From positions 32,271 to 46,329 of the forward strand of contig NWUY0300007373.1 of the NCBI GenBank assembly GCA_004151065.3: DNA of 14,059 bases. The letters are read 5' to 3'. This stretch comes from Larix sibirica. Its lineage: Eukaryota; Streptophyta; Pinopsida; Pinales; Pinaceae. Shown one piece after another: positions 1 to 9,899 of this stretch; positions within the stretch are counted from its first letter, which is position 1; every line of letters starts with the position of its first letter. The position numbers were made by a program, and so were the translations under genes. The notes below the pieces were generated by a model that made no database searches, was not told the DNA's origin, and saw only the letters and a list, made by a program, of their open reading frames with translations.

Positions 1-239
1 TGTGATCTCATATATTGTGCATTTTATCAATTAATTGTTGCAGGTTCATCACATTTACAATATAATTCTGGAAGGACGTGGGGAATTGGCATGGCGTAAT
101 TGATATCTAGCAGTGCGACATAATAGAAGAAGGATTACATACATGGTTTCAACGTTGAGAACATTATCTTACTATTTGGAGCCTTTGGCTGGCATGAAAT
201 GCTCGACTATTTGAGGGGCGAATTATTCCTACTTTCTAG

Positions 240-551
240 NGGCTCGCCATGATCAAAGGTCTCGATATCACTCAAGAGAAGAACATCCGAAAGCTTGTAG
301 TGATTGGCGACTCTCTCATTGTCATTAAAACCGCCAGGGCTATCATAAGGAAACAAAAAATCCCACTATCAAAATACCAGACTCTTCTCGCTCGCTCGAT
401 AAACTCCTACAACTATGACTCACTTTCCTTTTTTTATGTCCTAAGGAAGAATAATGTTACAGCCGATATTATGGCCAATCTTGGGGCTAGGAAGAACTGT
501 GGTGTGTTAACAAGAAATGGAGCACACAAAAATTTGGCGTGGGTACCTTAG
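240..551 (+). pseudogene. RNase H-like (RVT_3 type) C-terminal fragment of a retroelement
   Basis: The frame opens right after the N at 240 and runs to TAG at 549-551. Counting from the ATG at 249, it shows the core of a plant retroelement RNase H domain: a beta strand ending in VVIGDS at about residues 17-22, and FFYVLRKNNVTADIMANLGA at about 61-80. Asp21 and Asp73 match the third and fourth acidic residues of the RNase H1 active site. The N-terminal DG and Glu parts are absent because the 5' side is cut at the N; the 22 bases to its left do not continue the frame and contain a TAG. In the family this domain degrades RNA in RNA/DNA hybrids during reverse transcription. The ATG is internal to the domain and not a true start. 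I infer a truncated retroelement remnant; the exact element class cannot be decided from this piece. Confidence 0.75.
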
Positions 552-585
552 TGGCTTGTATGGCATTAGTGGGTGCCTTAGTGGC
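541..585. repeat. 15-bp direct repeat, 30-bp period
   Basis: GGGTACCTTAGTGGC at 541-555 recurs as GGGTGCCTTAGTGGC at 571-585, with one mismatch. It spans the stop codon of the RNase H fragment. It is probably a small local duplication; no function is suggested. Confidence 0.6.
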
Positions 586-618
586 ACATGAGACGTGTTC
601 AAAAGCGGACAGAGATAA

Positions 619-1641
619 TTAAATTCCAAATCCACTTTGGATCCGATTGAGAATCCCCAAGCGCAAAGAGGCGGCATGGCTTGTCAAGTCACACCTGTTC
701 CGCATGCAGGAGGTTTAATTAACAAGAAGGCAGGGTGGCATATATGCAGGGGAATGTCGGTGAACGATTCCCAGAGTGATCTTCTATTGTTCTTTTGCTC
801 GCCATTGTCATTGTGTTCTGGTAGCTCTACGGTTCTTCGTCTCATGATGGATAGAAGGAATGTTGGGAGCGCTACAGGGCTATGCCTTCCAACTCTCCAG
901 TGTAAGACTTGTATGGCAAATTTGTAGGTCTCTGCGGGAGGAATTGGGACATAGTGTTTCCCGTTGGCTATTGATTCGGTTCAAGGAAATGGGGAGAAAT
1001 ATTTTCAAGGGGCAGTGGGCATTCCGGCCAAGCGTGTTCGTCGGCCAAACATTGAAATTGGTGGTGGCAATTCGCAGATGGAACCGACTCAAAGGCAAAG
1101 GCTACGTCTTAATGCCGGCTACATTGGCTATGAGCAGGAGAACGACAAGAATTGGAAAAACATGGAGGAAGGTCTCGGTCAACAGAATAATCTGGCTCTA
1201 CACCTGGTCAGTGAAAATCCCGGGGACACCAAGTTCTAGAATGTGAATGGGGGTGCTGGAGGCCTTGGGAACTTTGACTCCCCTCGCGACCAGGATAGCC
1301 CTCCGCTAAGAGTGATCTCACACCTACATGATATTGATGCACAGGTTGGATGGTTAAGGGGAGAAAGCAAGGACATCAAGAAGGTCATTTCCCAGCTGGC
1401 CACCTTCGTCCAGATATCCAATTCGGACATCAAAGGTAACAGCGTCAAAATGCAAGAATTCTTTGAAGGGTTGGTAAGCAAAATTGATTCTCTGCATAGT
1501 GGGTTAAGGATAGTGGAGGCCAAGGTCGACTGCATTCATACCAGAAGAAGCAATAGTCCAGCGGTTCTTCTGGGCATAGAAGACAATGAAGATGCTGCGG
1601 CCGGAAGGAAGAAAAAGAAGACCCTGTCTCCCAGAATCTAA
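619..1641 (+). pseudogene. Unrecognised retroelement-like protein frame broken by three TAG codons
   Basis: One reading frame stays open from a TAA at 616-618 to TAA at about 1639-1641, except for three in-frame TAGs at 925-927, 952-954 and 1237-1239. No convincing ATG start is visible. The last third (after 1240) looks most protein-like: a Gly/Asp/Pro-rich start, then about 90 residues with regularly spaced hydrophobics (for example HLHDIDAQVGWLRGE and FFEGLVSKIDSLHSGLRIVE) that suggest amphipathic helices or a coiled coil, and a basic end with KKKK. There is no zinc knuckle, RRM, protease or polymerase motif. It could be a Gag- or ORF1-like protein of a retroelement, given its surroundings, but I do not recognise the family. 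Overlapping open frames on both strands are shadows. Confidence 0.4.
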
Positions 1642-1975
1642 AGAAGGCCATTCCTCTGTGAAGCTGCTCTATTTTATGTTATGTTTAATGAAGGTCCAGT
1701 TACCTGTGAAGTTGTCTAAGTTATGTTATGTAAGCTGTCTGTTTGAAGTTAAGATGTTTTTAGAGGTGTCTTTTCCCCTCATTTTCTCTAGTAGGTCTAG
1801 AAGTTGGTCTATAGTTGTCGGCATGTAGTTCTGAAGGAGTCCAGAGGTGCCTATTTCCCTCTTTTGTCAAAAACTTTGGTGAGTTGAATTTCTCAGACTG
1901 GGACAGAGGTGAACTTTCCCTCCTTTTGATGGGTACAGTCTCCCAACATTTTGTAACCTCATTTTGATTTCACTA
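1642..1975 (+). other. Non-coding 3' region of the 619-1641 frame, with three related motifs
   Basis: This AT/CT-rich stretch follows the stop codon with no open frame. It contains three imperfect copies of AGAGGTG followed by a pyrimidine-rich TTTCCCTC-TTTT block, at 1762-1789, 1843-1869 and 1904-1931. It fits a 3' untranslated region of a retroelement, but no poly(A) tail or target-site duplication was found to fix its end. Confidence 0.35.
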
Positions 1976-2062
1976 TATATATTCCAACCATTACTGTAAA
2001 AATAAAATGTGGAATATGACACTGAAACTCACACTGATCACACCCTACGCGGATGTTCAACC

Positions 2063-2107
2063 CCCCATACTTACTTAGAATACTGCACTGAATTTGTAAG
2101 TATGGGG
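2063..2107. repeat. Perfect 12-bp inverted repeat (hairpin)
   Basis: CCCCATACTTAC at 2063-2074 is exactly complementary to GTAAGTATGGGG at 2096-2107, with a 21-base spacer. The arms do not extend outward. No neighbouring gene would use it as a terminator. The stem is short for a plant miRNA precursor, so it may be the residue of a foldback element. Confidence 0.65.
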
Positions 2108-2325
2108 TACCTACTATTACAGCATCCTTGTCCAAATATACATAAGATTGATCATTTGCATGTACTTGGATATAAATAACATATCTAAACTCTTCCAATC
2201 ATCTATCCCTAAATATTAAAGACATGCAACCATGCGCCAACTCTAAAAGGAGCTTAATGAATCGTTGACTTTGCGTTAGTTGATCGATTAACATAATCGA
2301 CATAACTTGTAGTTGGTGTTAGTTT

Positions 2326-2726
2326 GACGGTGCCTTGGGAGGTGCAGGTGCCATTATTTATCTCTCAGATACACAGTGGATAAATTTTGTTGTCGAACTT
2401 AGAAGGAAAACCAATAATCAAGCATATCTCATGGCCTTGAAATTAATTATGATTCTTGCTTTATCAAAATGTGTTCAAAAATTATAGGTTTTTGGAGTTT
2501 TTTGTTGGTGATCAATTGGATGAGGCATATGAAAGCCCCAAAGAATATTTCTTTACTGCCACTCTATGAGGAATCGATCGGACTGGATGGAAACTTTATG
2601 GATTTGCACTTTCACCATATCTACAAGGAAAGGAATTTGACTACAAATATGTTATCCAAGCAGGGTCTTCAGATTGGTGATGGAACTTTGCACATATGGG
2701 AACAGGATAATGACAACTTTTCTTAA
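2326..2726 (+). pseudogene. Decayed RNase H-like domain of a retroelement (frameshifted, catalytically dead)
   Basis: The first half is in the frame of the GAC at 2326: FDGALGGAGAIIYLS (its F at 2323-2325), then VELRRKTNNQAYLMALKL, matching the RNase H pattern FDGA...GGAGA...L...TNNQAE..AL. A TAG interrupts at 2485-2487, and the frame then shifts near 2496. The second half continues as SFLLVINWM, then HHIYKERNLTTNMLSKQGL, and ends at TAA at about 2724-2726. Key residues are damaged: the NPG segment after FDGA is missing, the catalytic Glu of NQAE is Tyr, GDS is reduced to G-S at the frameshift (consistent with a 4-base deletion removing Asp), and the AD of the last motif is TN. A nine-A run at 3000-3008 might be the tail of the same element. 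It is a different subfamily from the fragment at 240-551. Confidence 0.7.
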
Positions 2727-3008
2727 TGCGAGCCTAGACCTCATTTAGGATGAATCTTTCTATTGGAAAAAAATCGGGAAAATATGTTTCCAATGGTATT
2801 TTTTTAGGATTTATGATACATATAGATAAATTTTGAATGATATCTTTATGTTTGCAATTTTTGACCGTGCTTCATATAACACATGATATGAATCCAATTA
2901 TGGAAAAGTATTGTAATGATATATATATGTAATAGCTAATATGGCACAATGAACAATGTGGTTTGTTTTTATTAATGAATTGCGAAACCTTTTCTTTGGA
3001 AAAAAAAA

Positions 3009-5288
3009 CATAATCCACCCCATAATGTACTCACAAACCATTGATGTCGGATGTTGAACTCTGTAACATTGATCTCACCCCAAATGATATCCTTAGATAT
3101 CTATTGTAGATCAACACTTGGGATTATAAAGTCAAATATGGTGTTAACAAGAGTCACCAAACTACTCCTTTAGTCCTAGAGCTACAAAATAAAACAAGGG
3201 TGCCAAGCGGAGGAGCATGGATGTCCATGGGAACTACACATATACAAGAAAGAAAAAGGAAAGAGAAAGGCCTTCAAGAGGGGAGAAAAATCTCCATGAA
3301 TTACATGGATGAAAATCTAAAGGAAAGAAACAAAAGTGTCCCCCAAGGGAAGCAATGGCTCCTAAGGGGAGCTAAAGGTTCAAGGAAAGGAATAAGAACA
3401 CCCCAAACTAAGAGAACTATGCCCAATTTAGGGAAAAAGGGAAAATAAAATGTTTCAACATGTGACACGATGGAGTTTTTGCAAAAATCTTGCTCTTTTC
3501 CATGGGAAATAAAAGAAAAGTCTTTATGTTCAATAAGAAACTAGCAAATTCTTGCAAAACAATGGGACATAAACTGACAAATAAGCAAAATCTTGTGCAA
3601 TAGTCTATATATTCTTAAAATTAAAAAAAAAGGGCGAGAATGATAAAAAAGGCAAAAGGTAATGTCAAAGGGTAAAATGACGGGAGTTTGACCCCAAGAA
3701 CAAAAGAAGGCATATGGATCCTAACAAGAAGTGAGACCACTTACAAAGACCAAGGAAAAACCAAGGTAAGGGATCCTCCACTAGATTGATTTAATTAAAT
3801 ATGCATGACTAGTGTGTTAAACCATGCAATTAGAGGTGATAATATTGATTGATCCTATTTGGTGAGGTATACAAATAATCTAGAGTGATAGTGAGACTCA
3901 CATGAACAATGGATTAATGTGATAATGTAGGGTTAGCTAGGGTTTTTTGGACAAGGAGGATCCCAAACAACTAAATTGAACCAAGGAGGGTGGTAAGATA
4001 AAGGATAACAATATGAGGAACCATTACATGAGGTTAAAACACCTCTAAAAATTCATCCAAGTGTAGAGTAGCATGAAAGGTTAAATTTGTATTACTATAA
4101 CAATGGCATTTAAGTGGATATCAAAACAAGGTTTAGAATGAACTACTTAAACATAAATTATAGCACATTAACAATTCCTTGTTAAAATATTTCCAAATCT
4201 TATTAGGGGTGTTTGTCCTCGACATTGATAATTAATTCCCTCCTTGTTGATGATTACTTCTCTCCTTGACAATGTTTTGATATTGGAAAACCATCATGAC
4301 TATGGATAGATTTGTTTTTAACTACTCATAATTTTTAGCGACGTCTTTCGTAACAGTTCCAAAACCATAATGGCCTCATTGAAATCTATGTTTCATTGGC
4401 TGGCCCCACTTCATGTCATTGGTCCATGATAGCCCCACTAAGCATCGTTGCTAAGCTTTTCAATGTAATCTTGAGTACTTAATGACTTAATGAGTTGATT
4501 AAGTTTGGCAAAATTTAATAGAAAAATGAAAAAAACGCAGTCATCGATCGGAAAAACAAACTAGTGCTATCATTTATTTTTATGGACTAGAGAATGAGGC
4601 TTCATGCATTTCTCTTATTCTAGGAGGGTATATTATATGTTTTGGTTGTCACAAGATTCCAAGCAACACCTGTGCCAAGCTTTGAAATTACCTTCTACTT
4701 TGCAAGCTTGTGCTTCAAAGAAACCTCCATGGCTCAGGGGAAAAACTTGAATTGGCTTGATCGCTATTTGGAAAATGCAGGCTCAGTTTAGATTTGTAGA
4801 CTCCATTTACATAATTTTGAAATCATCTTCTCGTGCAGTGTGATGATATGAACTTCTTCTACTTGTCTTAAGATGGGTTGAGTGTGGTAACATGGTTTTG
4901 CATTACTTATATGGTCTAGAATTTCCATGTGGATTTGTTGGCTCACATACACAATGAGTGAGATAGACAATGGGGTATTTTTTAAGGGTGAAATTTCGCC
5001 AATTGGCTATTTTTTGGCCATTTAAAAAATATAATCGCCAATTAGCTTCACAATTTTCCTATTTTTACATAAGTTATGATTAGATTGCTAAAAATCGCCC
5101 AAAATCTACAATTTTAATAGTATATTGTATGTTATATATATAATACTACATAATACTACACATAGGTATAAGATTTGATTCCTTAAAAAATACCCAATTG
5201 CAATCACTCTTGATAAATAAACTAATGTTAAATCAAAATGGTTTTGGATAGTGTTTTACATTTGGTCTCCAATGGGCAACATTATAAT
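3009..5288. other. AT-rich stretch without a supportable gene
   Basis: No frame here shows a recognisable domain. From about 3180 to 3780 the plus strand is notably purine-rich (long A/G runs such as AAGAAAGAAAAAGGAAAGAG), which explains a Lys-rich open frame at 3200-3448. Around 4990-5100 short motifs resembling CGCCAATT(G/A)GC recur, and 5120-5165 holds short ATA/TACTAC repeats. Relics of old transposons are likely but I cannot name any. Confidence 0.5.
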
Positions 5289-6550
5289 GTTTAGGGTAGT
5301 TTCATCCTCAAGGGCTTACTAAGTTTGTCGAGATCCCTTGTGGCTAAGAATTGCATGTTTGGGTTAGTTGGATGTGTGGTAAGTAGGTAACCACAGTTCA
5401 TTTCAAACTTGAAATATTGAAGGAATAACTATTACACTATCTCACAAACTAAAGTATGCTAATTATACATCTTAATTCAAATCAAACATACACTATATCC
5501 CACTAATAATCTTACAACTACAGCTACTTCATCAAATTATATTGCTTAGAAATGTTATCATCTATTATTTTTAGGTCCACCCTCGTTAGAGTTTACAACA
5601 TTAAAATAAATTTAATTAATTCTAAACAAGTGAAATTTATCTTATTTAGAGGTTTGAAATCTTATATTGTTTGGGTAGGAGGAATGGCTTACTAATTTTG
5701 TTGGGAAAGATTTAGTGGCTAAGGATGGCATGTTTGTTGGACTCGGGTTGGATGGTGGCACAATAGGTAAGTAACCATAGTTCATTCCAAACATGGGAAC
5801 ATTAACCCTCGTTTGTGGCTAAGAATGGCATGTTTGTTGGACCGAGGTTCTAGTTGTGTTGCAGGTAAGTAACCATAGTTCATTCCTATATCAGGAACTT
5901 TAACACTCCTATATGTGAAGCAATAACAATATACACTATGCTAACCATAGTTCATTTCAAACTTGGGACTATTAACCCTCCACTTTAAATGAATAACTAC
6001 AAAATACTCACAAACCAAACTATGCTAACTATAGATCTTAAATCAAAGTCCCAATTCAAATCAAAATACTATATCCCACTAATAATTCTTACAACTATAG
6101 TTACTTCATCATATTACATCACTTGACAATGTAATTGTCTATTACTTTTGTGTAACCATTCTCTACCCTAGTTAGAGTTTACTACACCTAAGTAAAAATA
6201 AATTAATAATATATTAATTTTAAACAAGTCAAATCTTGTTTTAGAGATTTGAAATCTTATATGTTTTGGGTAGGAGGAAGGGCTTACTAAGTTTGTTGGA
6301 AGATCCTTGGGGCTATAATGACATGTTTGTTGGACCCGGGTTGGCTGGTCGAATCATTTGGTAAGTAACTTTAGTTCATTCCAAACTTGGGAATACTAAC
6401 CCTCTTAGATTTGAAGAATATACACTATGCTCACAACCACAACCATCCTAATTATGCAATTTAAATAAAAAATCCCAAATTTAAATCAAATGCATACAAT
6501 ATATCATTAAAAATTCTTACAACTACAATCACTTGGTCAAATTACATCGA
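5289..6550. repeat. Degenerate tandem repeat array, three main units plus nested duplication
   Basis: Three diverged units begin near 5289, 5668 and 6261. Each opens with a block like GGGCTTACTAAGTTTGTTGG, followed by GTGGCTAAGAATGGCATGTT, then GGTAAGTAACCATAGTTCATT, CAAACTTGGGA and ACTAACCCTC. A further block, CACTATATCCCACTAATAAT and CTTACAACTA..CTTCATCA, closes each unit. The middle unit is longer because the GTGGCTAAG/AACCATAGTTCATT segment is itself duplicated. The core A(A/C)CATAGTTCATT-like motif occurs five times, at about 5389, 5773, 5871, 5943 and 6367. No frame is open through it. Its nature (satellite-like, or fragments of one repeated transposon) is unresolved. Confidence 0.7.
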
Positions 6551-7909
6551 TGGGTAGCAGAATTTGAGTTAAAGTCCCCACCCCTCTTTTTCATTCCTTT
6601 CATAATTCACTTTGAAGCATCATTCCCCATTATGAAAATGCTTGGGTTTACAAACTTGCAAAGGCCATGATTTGAGTTTGTCCCATCTAATAAAATATGT
6701 GAAAGATTCTTTCATGTAGAGAAACTTCCATAATCTCCATTTTTTACATTGATAATACCTAGATCTTGAAGTGCCCCACCTATAATGTCCTTTGGGTCTT
6801 TCAATCCATTTCTAATTAAAAACTTATATTATATTTTTTTGAGAGAAATTTTATCTTACCTTTGTGTTATCTTGAAGAAAACCTCAAGAAATTGGAGTAG
6901 CTAGGTCTAAATCCTTCCTCTTTAGTGTTACAAATCTCCCTCGTGTCTTTGTGCCTAATGTCATCATTTACGATCCAATCCTTTAGAAATTCTTTCAAAA
7001 GGGAAATATGTGATAATTTGATGTATTTACTAGGAAAATACCATTTTATGATTACTTTTTTTTTTTCTTCCAAGGAAAGAATCATGGTATCCCTCCCCCT
7101 TCCTCAAAATATTTGGTTGTAGGTCATCCCAACCACCAACGACAATGACAATTGGTAATCTTGAGGGACTTGATTGTATTTGAATATGTGACCTATGTCC
7201 TCCTTGTCTACAACATGCATTTGGTAGATGGTTCAATTGATTGAGTGAACCCTTTGGGCTATCATTTTATGATCAAGGCATAACTTCCGCAACTTGGATT
7301 TAAATTTAAATTCTCATTCTCTTTTGTCTTTTTTTTGTATTTGAGCTTCCATAAGAGTGGTGCATTAACATGAAGTGAATTGGTGCACTCACTTGCACAA
7401 TAATAGGACTCAACAACAACATATCTCGATGCAATGTAACCCTCCAATCATGCTTGTTTGCTTATATATGCCTTTAATTCCTCTGAGTACTCTTCTAAGA
7501 AAAACATCCATCTATTACTAAGAACACCATCTAATTCAATGTCATCTACTAAATTCACTAAAAAATGCCCCTAAATGTCCATGAAACTTGATGAGAATTC
7601 ATTCTCCAAGGTACAAACAATTTTTGCAATCTCTAACTATCATAAAAGAATCAATTACAATCTCCATCGAAGTGGTCTCCCTATAAAGTAAATATGAAAT
7701 ACAACATGCTAATATCAATATTGAATACTGTTGTTGACATTAATATTTTTTTAATGCAATGACCGCATTAGAAAAGTTAGAGATATTTACCTTGCAACAT
7801 TTACCAACATTTCCATAGTTATTGGTAGGTATTTTAGGGATGTTTCCATCACAACAACCTCATAAAGATAGAGGATAAACAAGTTGCATTAAAAAAGGGA
7901 CAATTAAAA
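6551..7909. other. Intergenic AT-rich sequence, nothing identified
   Basis: Several minus-strand open frames of 60-72 codons (6867-7085, 7030-7236, 7262-7447) overlap or abut but show no domain, splice pattern or convincing start. If the LTR-like block that follows is a 3' LTR, the end of this stretch would be the internal region of that element. No Copia integrase, reverse transcriptase or RNase H residue is visible. Confidence 0.4.
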
Positions 7910-8364
7910 TGTTGGAGTTAATAACAATAATTTAGTTGTATAAACATACATATTTTGATGTGTGTTTGTGTGCTAGCACATGTGAGTTTGTGACCTTGTG
8001 TACAACCACAAGAGGGCCATTTGAATAATGGATTCTATCATGGCCACTAAGTAAGGTTGAGAGTTCACACACCATTAAGTGTTACATGACATCCCACCTC
8101 TTCATTGGTGGTGCATGCCATTCAAAGTATATAGGATGCTTTCAATGCCTTCCATTACTTTTGTGCCATTATTTGGAGTCTCTCCTATATATTAGGTTTA
8201 TTAAGTTGTGATGTATGATCTCTCTAATGCTTACTTTCCCCTTAAGCTTCATCAAAGTTCAATTTATAAAGATATATAGCATCGTTACTTTTTTATCCTT
8301 AAATAAATACTTCTCCAAAGCAATTTCCTGAATTCCCTCCCTCTTCCTTACATTTCCGAAAACA
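7910..8364 (+). mobile_element. Probable Copia-type LTR (3' or solo LTR), about 455 bp
   Basis: The block starts with TGTTGGAG, a common opening of Ty1/Copia LTRs in plants, just after a purine-rich AAAAAAGGGACAATTAAAA resembling a polypurine tract. It ends at CCGAAAACA, so the ends are TGTT...AACA. Inside, in the order expected for U3-R-U5, are a TATA-like CTATATATTA at 8185-8194 and an AATAAA poly(A) signal at 8302-8307, about 110 bases apart. No partner LTR lies in the window, and the flanking 5-mers (TAAAA and AGGTA) do not match. It is therefore more likely a 3' LTR of a truncated or unseen element than an intact solo LTR. The right end is less certain than the left. Confidence 0.42.
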
Positions 8365-8666
8365 AGGTAGTATTAACTACTAGCCATGACAATGACTTGT
8401 AACCTCACAAAACTCAATGAAAATGGATCTCATGACCTCCTTAGTCATTACGACCAATTGAACTAGCCATTTAGATTTCATAGTATTGATACTTGCTATT
8501 TAATTAAACATAAAGAAAAAATGAAACAATAATCTAATATCTCAAATATACTAGCTTCTATTACATCCTTTAAATGATTTCTTTTTTTTCTTTTATTTAA
8601 TAAATTTCTTTATTTTATTTAATAAAAAAGATCATACCAAATTTGAATTTACCTTTCAGCCATGAG

Positions 8667-8770
8667 CAAATCATTGATATGTTTTTTGAAAAGCACTTCA
8701 AATCATTCATATGGTTTTTTAATTAAAAAATAACTTCAAATCATTGATTTGTTTTTTAATTCAAAGATTA
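8667..8770. repeat. Three imperfect tandem copies of a 32-38 bp unit
   Basis: Units start at 8667, 8699 and 8737, each beginning CAAATCATT(G/C)AT(A/T)TG followed by a T-run and AATTAAA- or GAAAA-type sequence. The units are adjacent with no unique spacers. The same array is at 12178-12281 in copy 2. Confidence 0.8.
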
Positions 8771-8931
8771 GATTACTTCGAATATTTTTCTTTATTTACG
8801 TGTAGATGCACTTTCTACACTTAGCTAGTGATCGAGATCGAGAAATTGTTCTCTTCAATATGGCTATAGAGTAATCGCGTGCAATTCCAACATCAAAATG
8901 GCATAAAAATAAAAGATACATGGTAAAACCT

Positions 8932-9138
8932 TCAAGAATAAAAATAAAATATGTGAGATTTAAATATATCAACTTCTACAGGATGCCAACAGCCAGGGCC
9001 TACGTTGCTTTTGAGGCACTCAGTAACCGAACAGAGATATCGAAGCAAATGAACGCTACCATGTATAACCTGCTGATATATTTTCTCAAAAGCCGCTGAC
9101 ATTACAGCGGTATGATGCTCATAATCAAAACCCGACAT
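8932..9138 (-). CDS. Candidate 5' coding exon, unrecognised protein (copy 1)
   Basis: The minus-strand frame starts with ATG at 9138 in the context GCCGCAATGTC, with G at -3. It begins MSGFDYEHHTAVMSAAFEKI and continues with a helical, amphipathic stretch including HLLRYLCSVTECLKS at about residues 31-45. A possible splice donor is CCT|GTAGAAG, about 53 codons in, which would exclude the hydrophobic tail that follows. The composition is protein-like, and upstream there is a plausible regulatory region with a telo-box (9372-9379). No downstream exon was identified and I do not recognise the family. It could be a real first exon or a conserved fragment; the stop at 8932 is probably intronic. 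Confidence 0.4.
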   Translation of the reverse strand: MSGFDYEHHTAVMSAAFEKIYQQVIHGSVHLLRYLCSVTECLKSNVGPGCWHPVEVDIFKSHIFYFYS

Positions 9139-9315
9139 TGCGGCATCGGATTAGCTACAGGTATGGGCAAAATCTCACACGCTTGTTTCATATGTATTTT
9201 CTTTAAGGAAAATGTGGCTGCTCATTAGTACCAAATAAAATCTGTAAGATCGCGCCTTGTCTTGAAAGAAATCGAAGGGATCGAAGATTGGAAGTAGAAA
9301 TCTTTGCACAGATAA

Positions 9316-9379
9316 TTACGTAACAGATTTGGGCCAAATCGCTCCATATAATTCCCCATTGCCGTAGCAAATAGGGTTT
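9316..9379 (-). promoter_or_regulatory. Putative 5' regulatory region: telo-box, palindromic sites (copy 1)
   Basis: Upstream of the ATG at 9138 on the minus strand lie a telo-box AAACCCTA (9372-9379), common in plant promoters and 5' leaders of growth- and translation-related genes. There is also a 7-bp-arm palindrome GATTTGG-G-CCAAATC (9326-9340) and TTACGTAA (9316-9323), a bZIP-type ACGT palindrome. A TATA-like ATTATATGG (minus strand) lies near 9350. The same sites recur in copy 2 at +3511 (telo-box 12883-12890). Function is inferred from motifs and position only. Confidence 0.35.
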
Positions 9380-9589
9380 TAATTACATGGTGAGCTCATG
9401 TTCTCAGCTCTCCTTGTATACTTGAAAGGGTGGGAGTTTATTTTATTAGTAAACATCAACATTTGCAAATGAGTGGTCACGGGCTCAATTCTATAATGCT
9501 ATGCTGGATTTATTTTTTTGTTTTGAGCTGGCTAAGCTCAGGGCTCATATGTGACAAAGAGTAAGGCTCAAATTACGCTACCGGGCTGG

Positions 9590-9694
9590 GAGATCCACAC
9601 CATTTGCTTACTAATTTTTCATCATTACGAATCTATCTAATCGAGATCCACACCATTTGCTTACTAATTTTTCATCGTCACGATCTATCTACTC
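9590..9694. repeat. 53/52-bp tandem duplication (copy 1)
   Basis: GAGATCCACACCATTTGCTT... spans 9590-9642 and repeats at 9643-9694, with a few substitutions (CATCATTACG versus CATCGTCACG) and a one-base indel. It is a simple two-unit tandem duplication. Copy 2 carries the same pair at 13101-13205, so it predates the larger duplication. Confidence 0.9.
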
Positions 9695-9899
9695 ACTCCA
9701 AATCAATTGCGCTCCCTACCCGTAAAAGATCCATCAAAGTTACTCGAAGGGGGATGGGGGTGCGGAAGATTGAATAGAAAAAGCACATTAGTTTGGCTTT
9801 ACCAACTAAGTTCAAGTTGCATTTCCTTTGTCGGAAGTTCAATTTTTCATTGAAGACCCTGCAGCACTGCTTTAGCATGGTGATGAATATGCCTATATT

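Noticed and set aside
44-103. Splice-acceptor-like TTGTTGCAG followed by a 19-codon open stretch ending GRGELAWRN
   Set aside because: Too short, with no recognisable protein and no partner exon; kept only as a weak possibility.
860-1246. Open frames on both strands overlapping the 619-1641 frame
   Set aside because: They are in other frames of a better-supported broken reading frame and show no family motifs.
1959-2198. Minus-strand open frame of 79 codons across the hairpin
   Set aside because: No motif, no start context, and the hairpin itself explains part of the unusual composition.
2762-2794. Inverted repeat ATTGGAAA / TTTCCAAT
   Set aside because: Eight AT-rich bases with a 17-base loop are expected by chance in this composition.
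3200-3448. Open frame of 82 codons, rich in Lys, Gly and Arg
   Set aside because: It sits in a purine-rich stretch that lowers stop-codon frequency by chance; no domain or splice context is visible.
4788-4970. Minus-strand open frame of 60 codons
   Set aside because: I looked for Copia RNase H residues and found none; probably chance.
6867-7447. Three neighbouring minus-strand open frames, one with CCRQGGHRSH resembling a zinc knuckle
   Set aside because: The CX2CX4HX4C spacing is not met and frames do not join; not enough for a Gag call.
8667-8770. Short tandem units that could be mistaken for a CRISPR array
   Set aside because: Units are directly adjacent without unique spacers, imperfect, and in a plant-like context.
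9693-9878. Minus-strand open frame of 61 codons, repeated at 13204-13389
   Set aside because: It overlaps the tandem duplication and lacks any domain; the second occurrence is just the large duplication.
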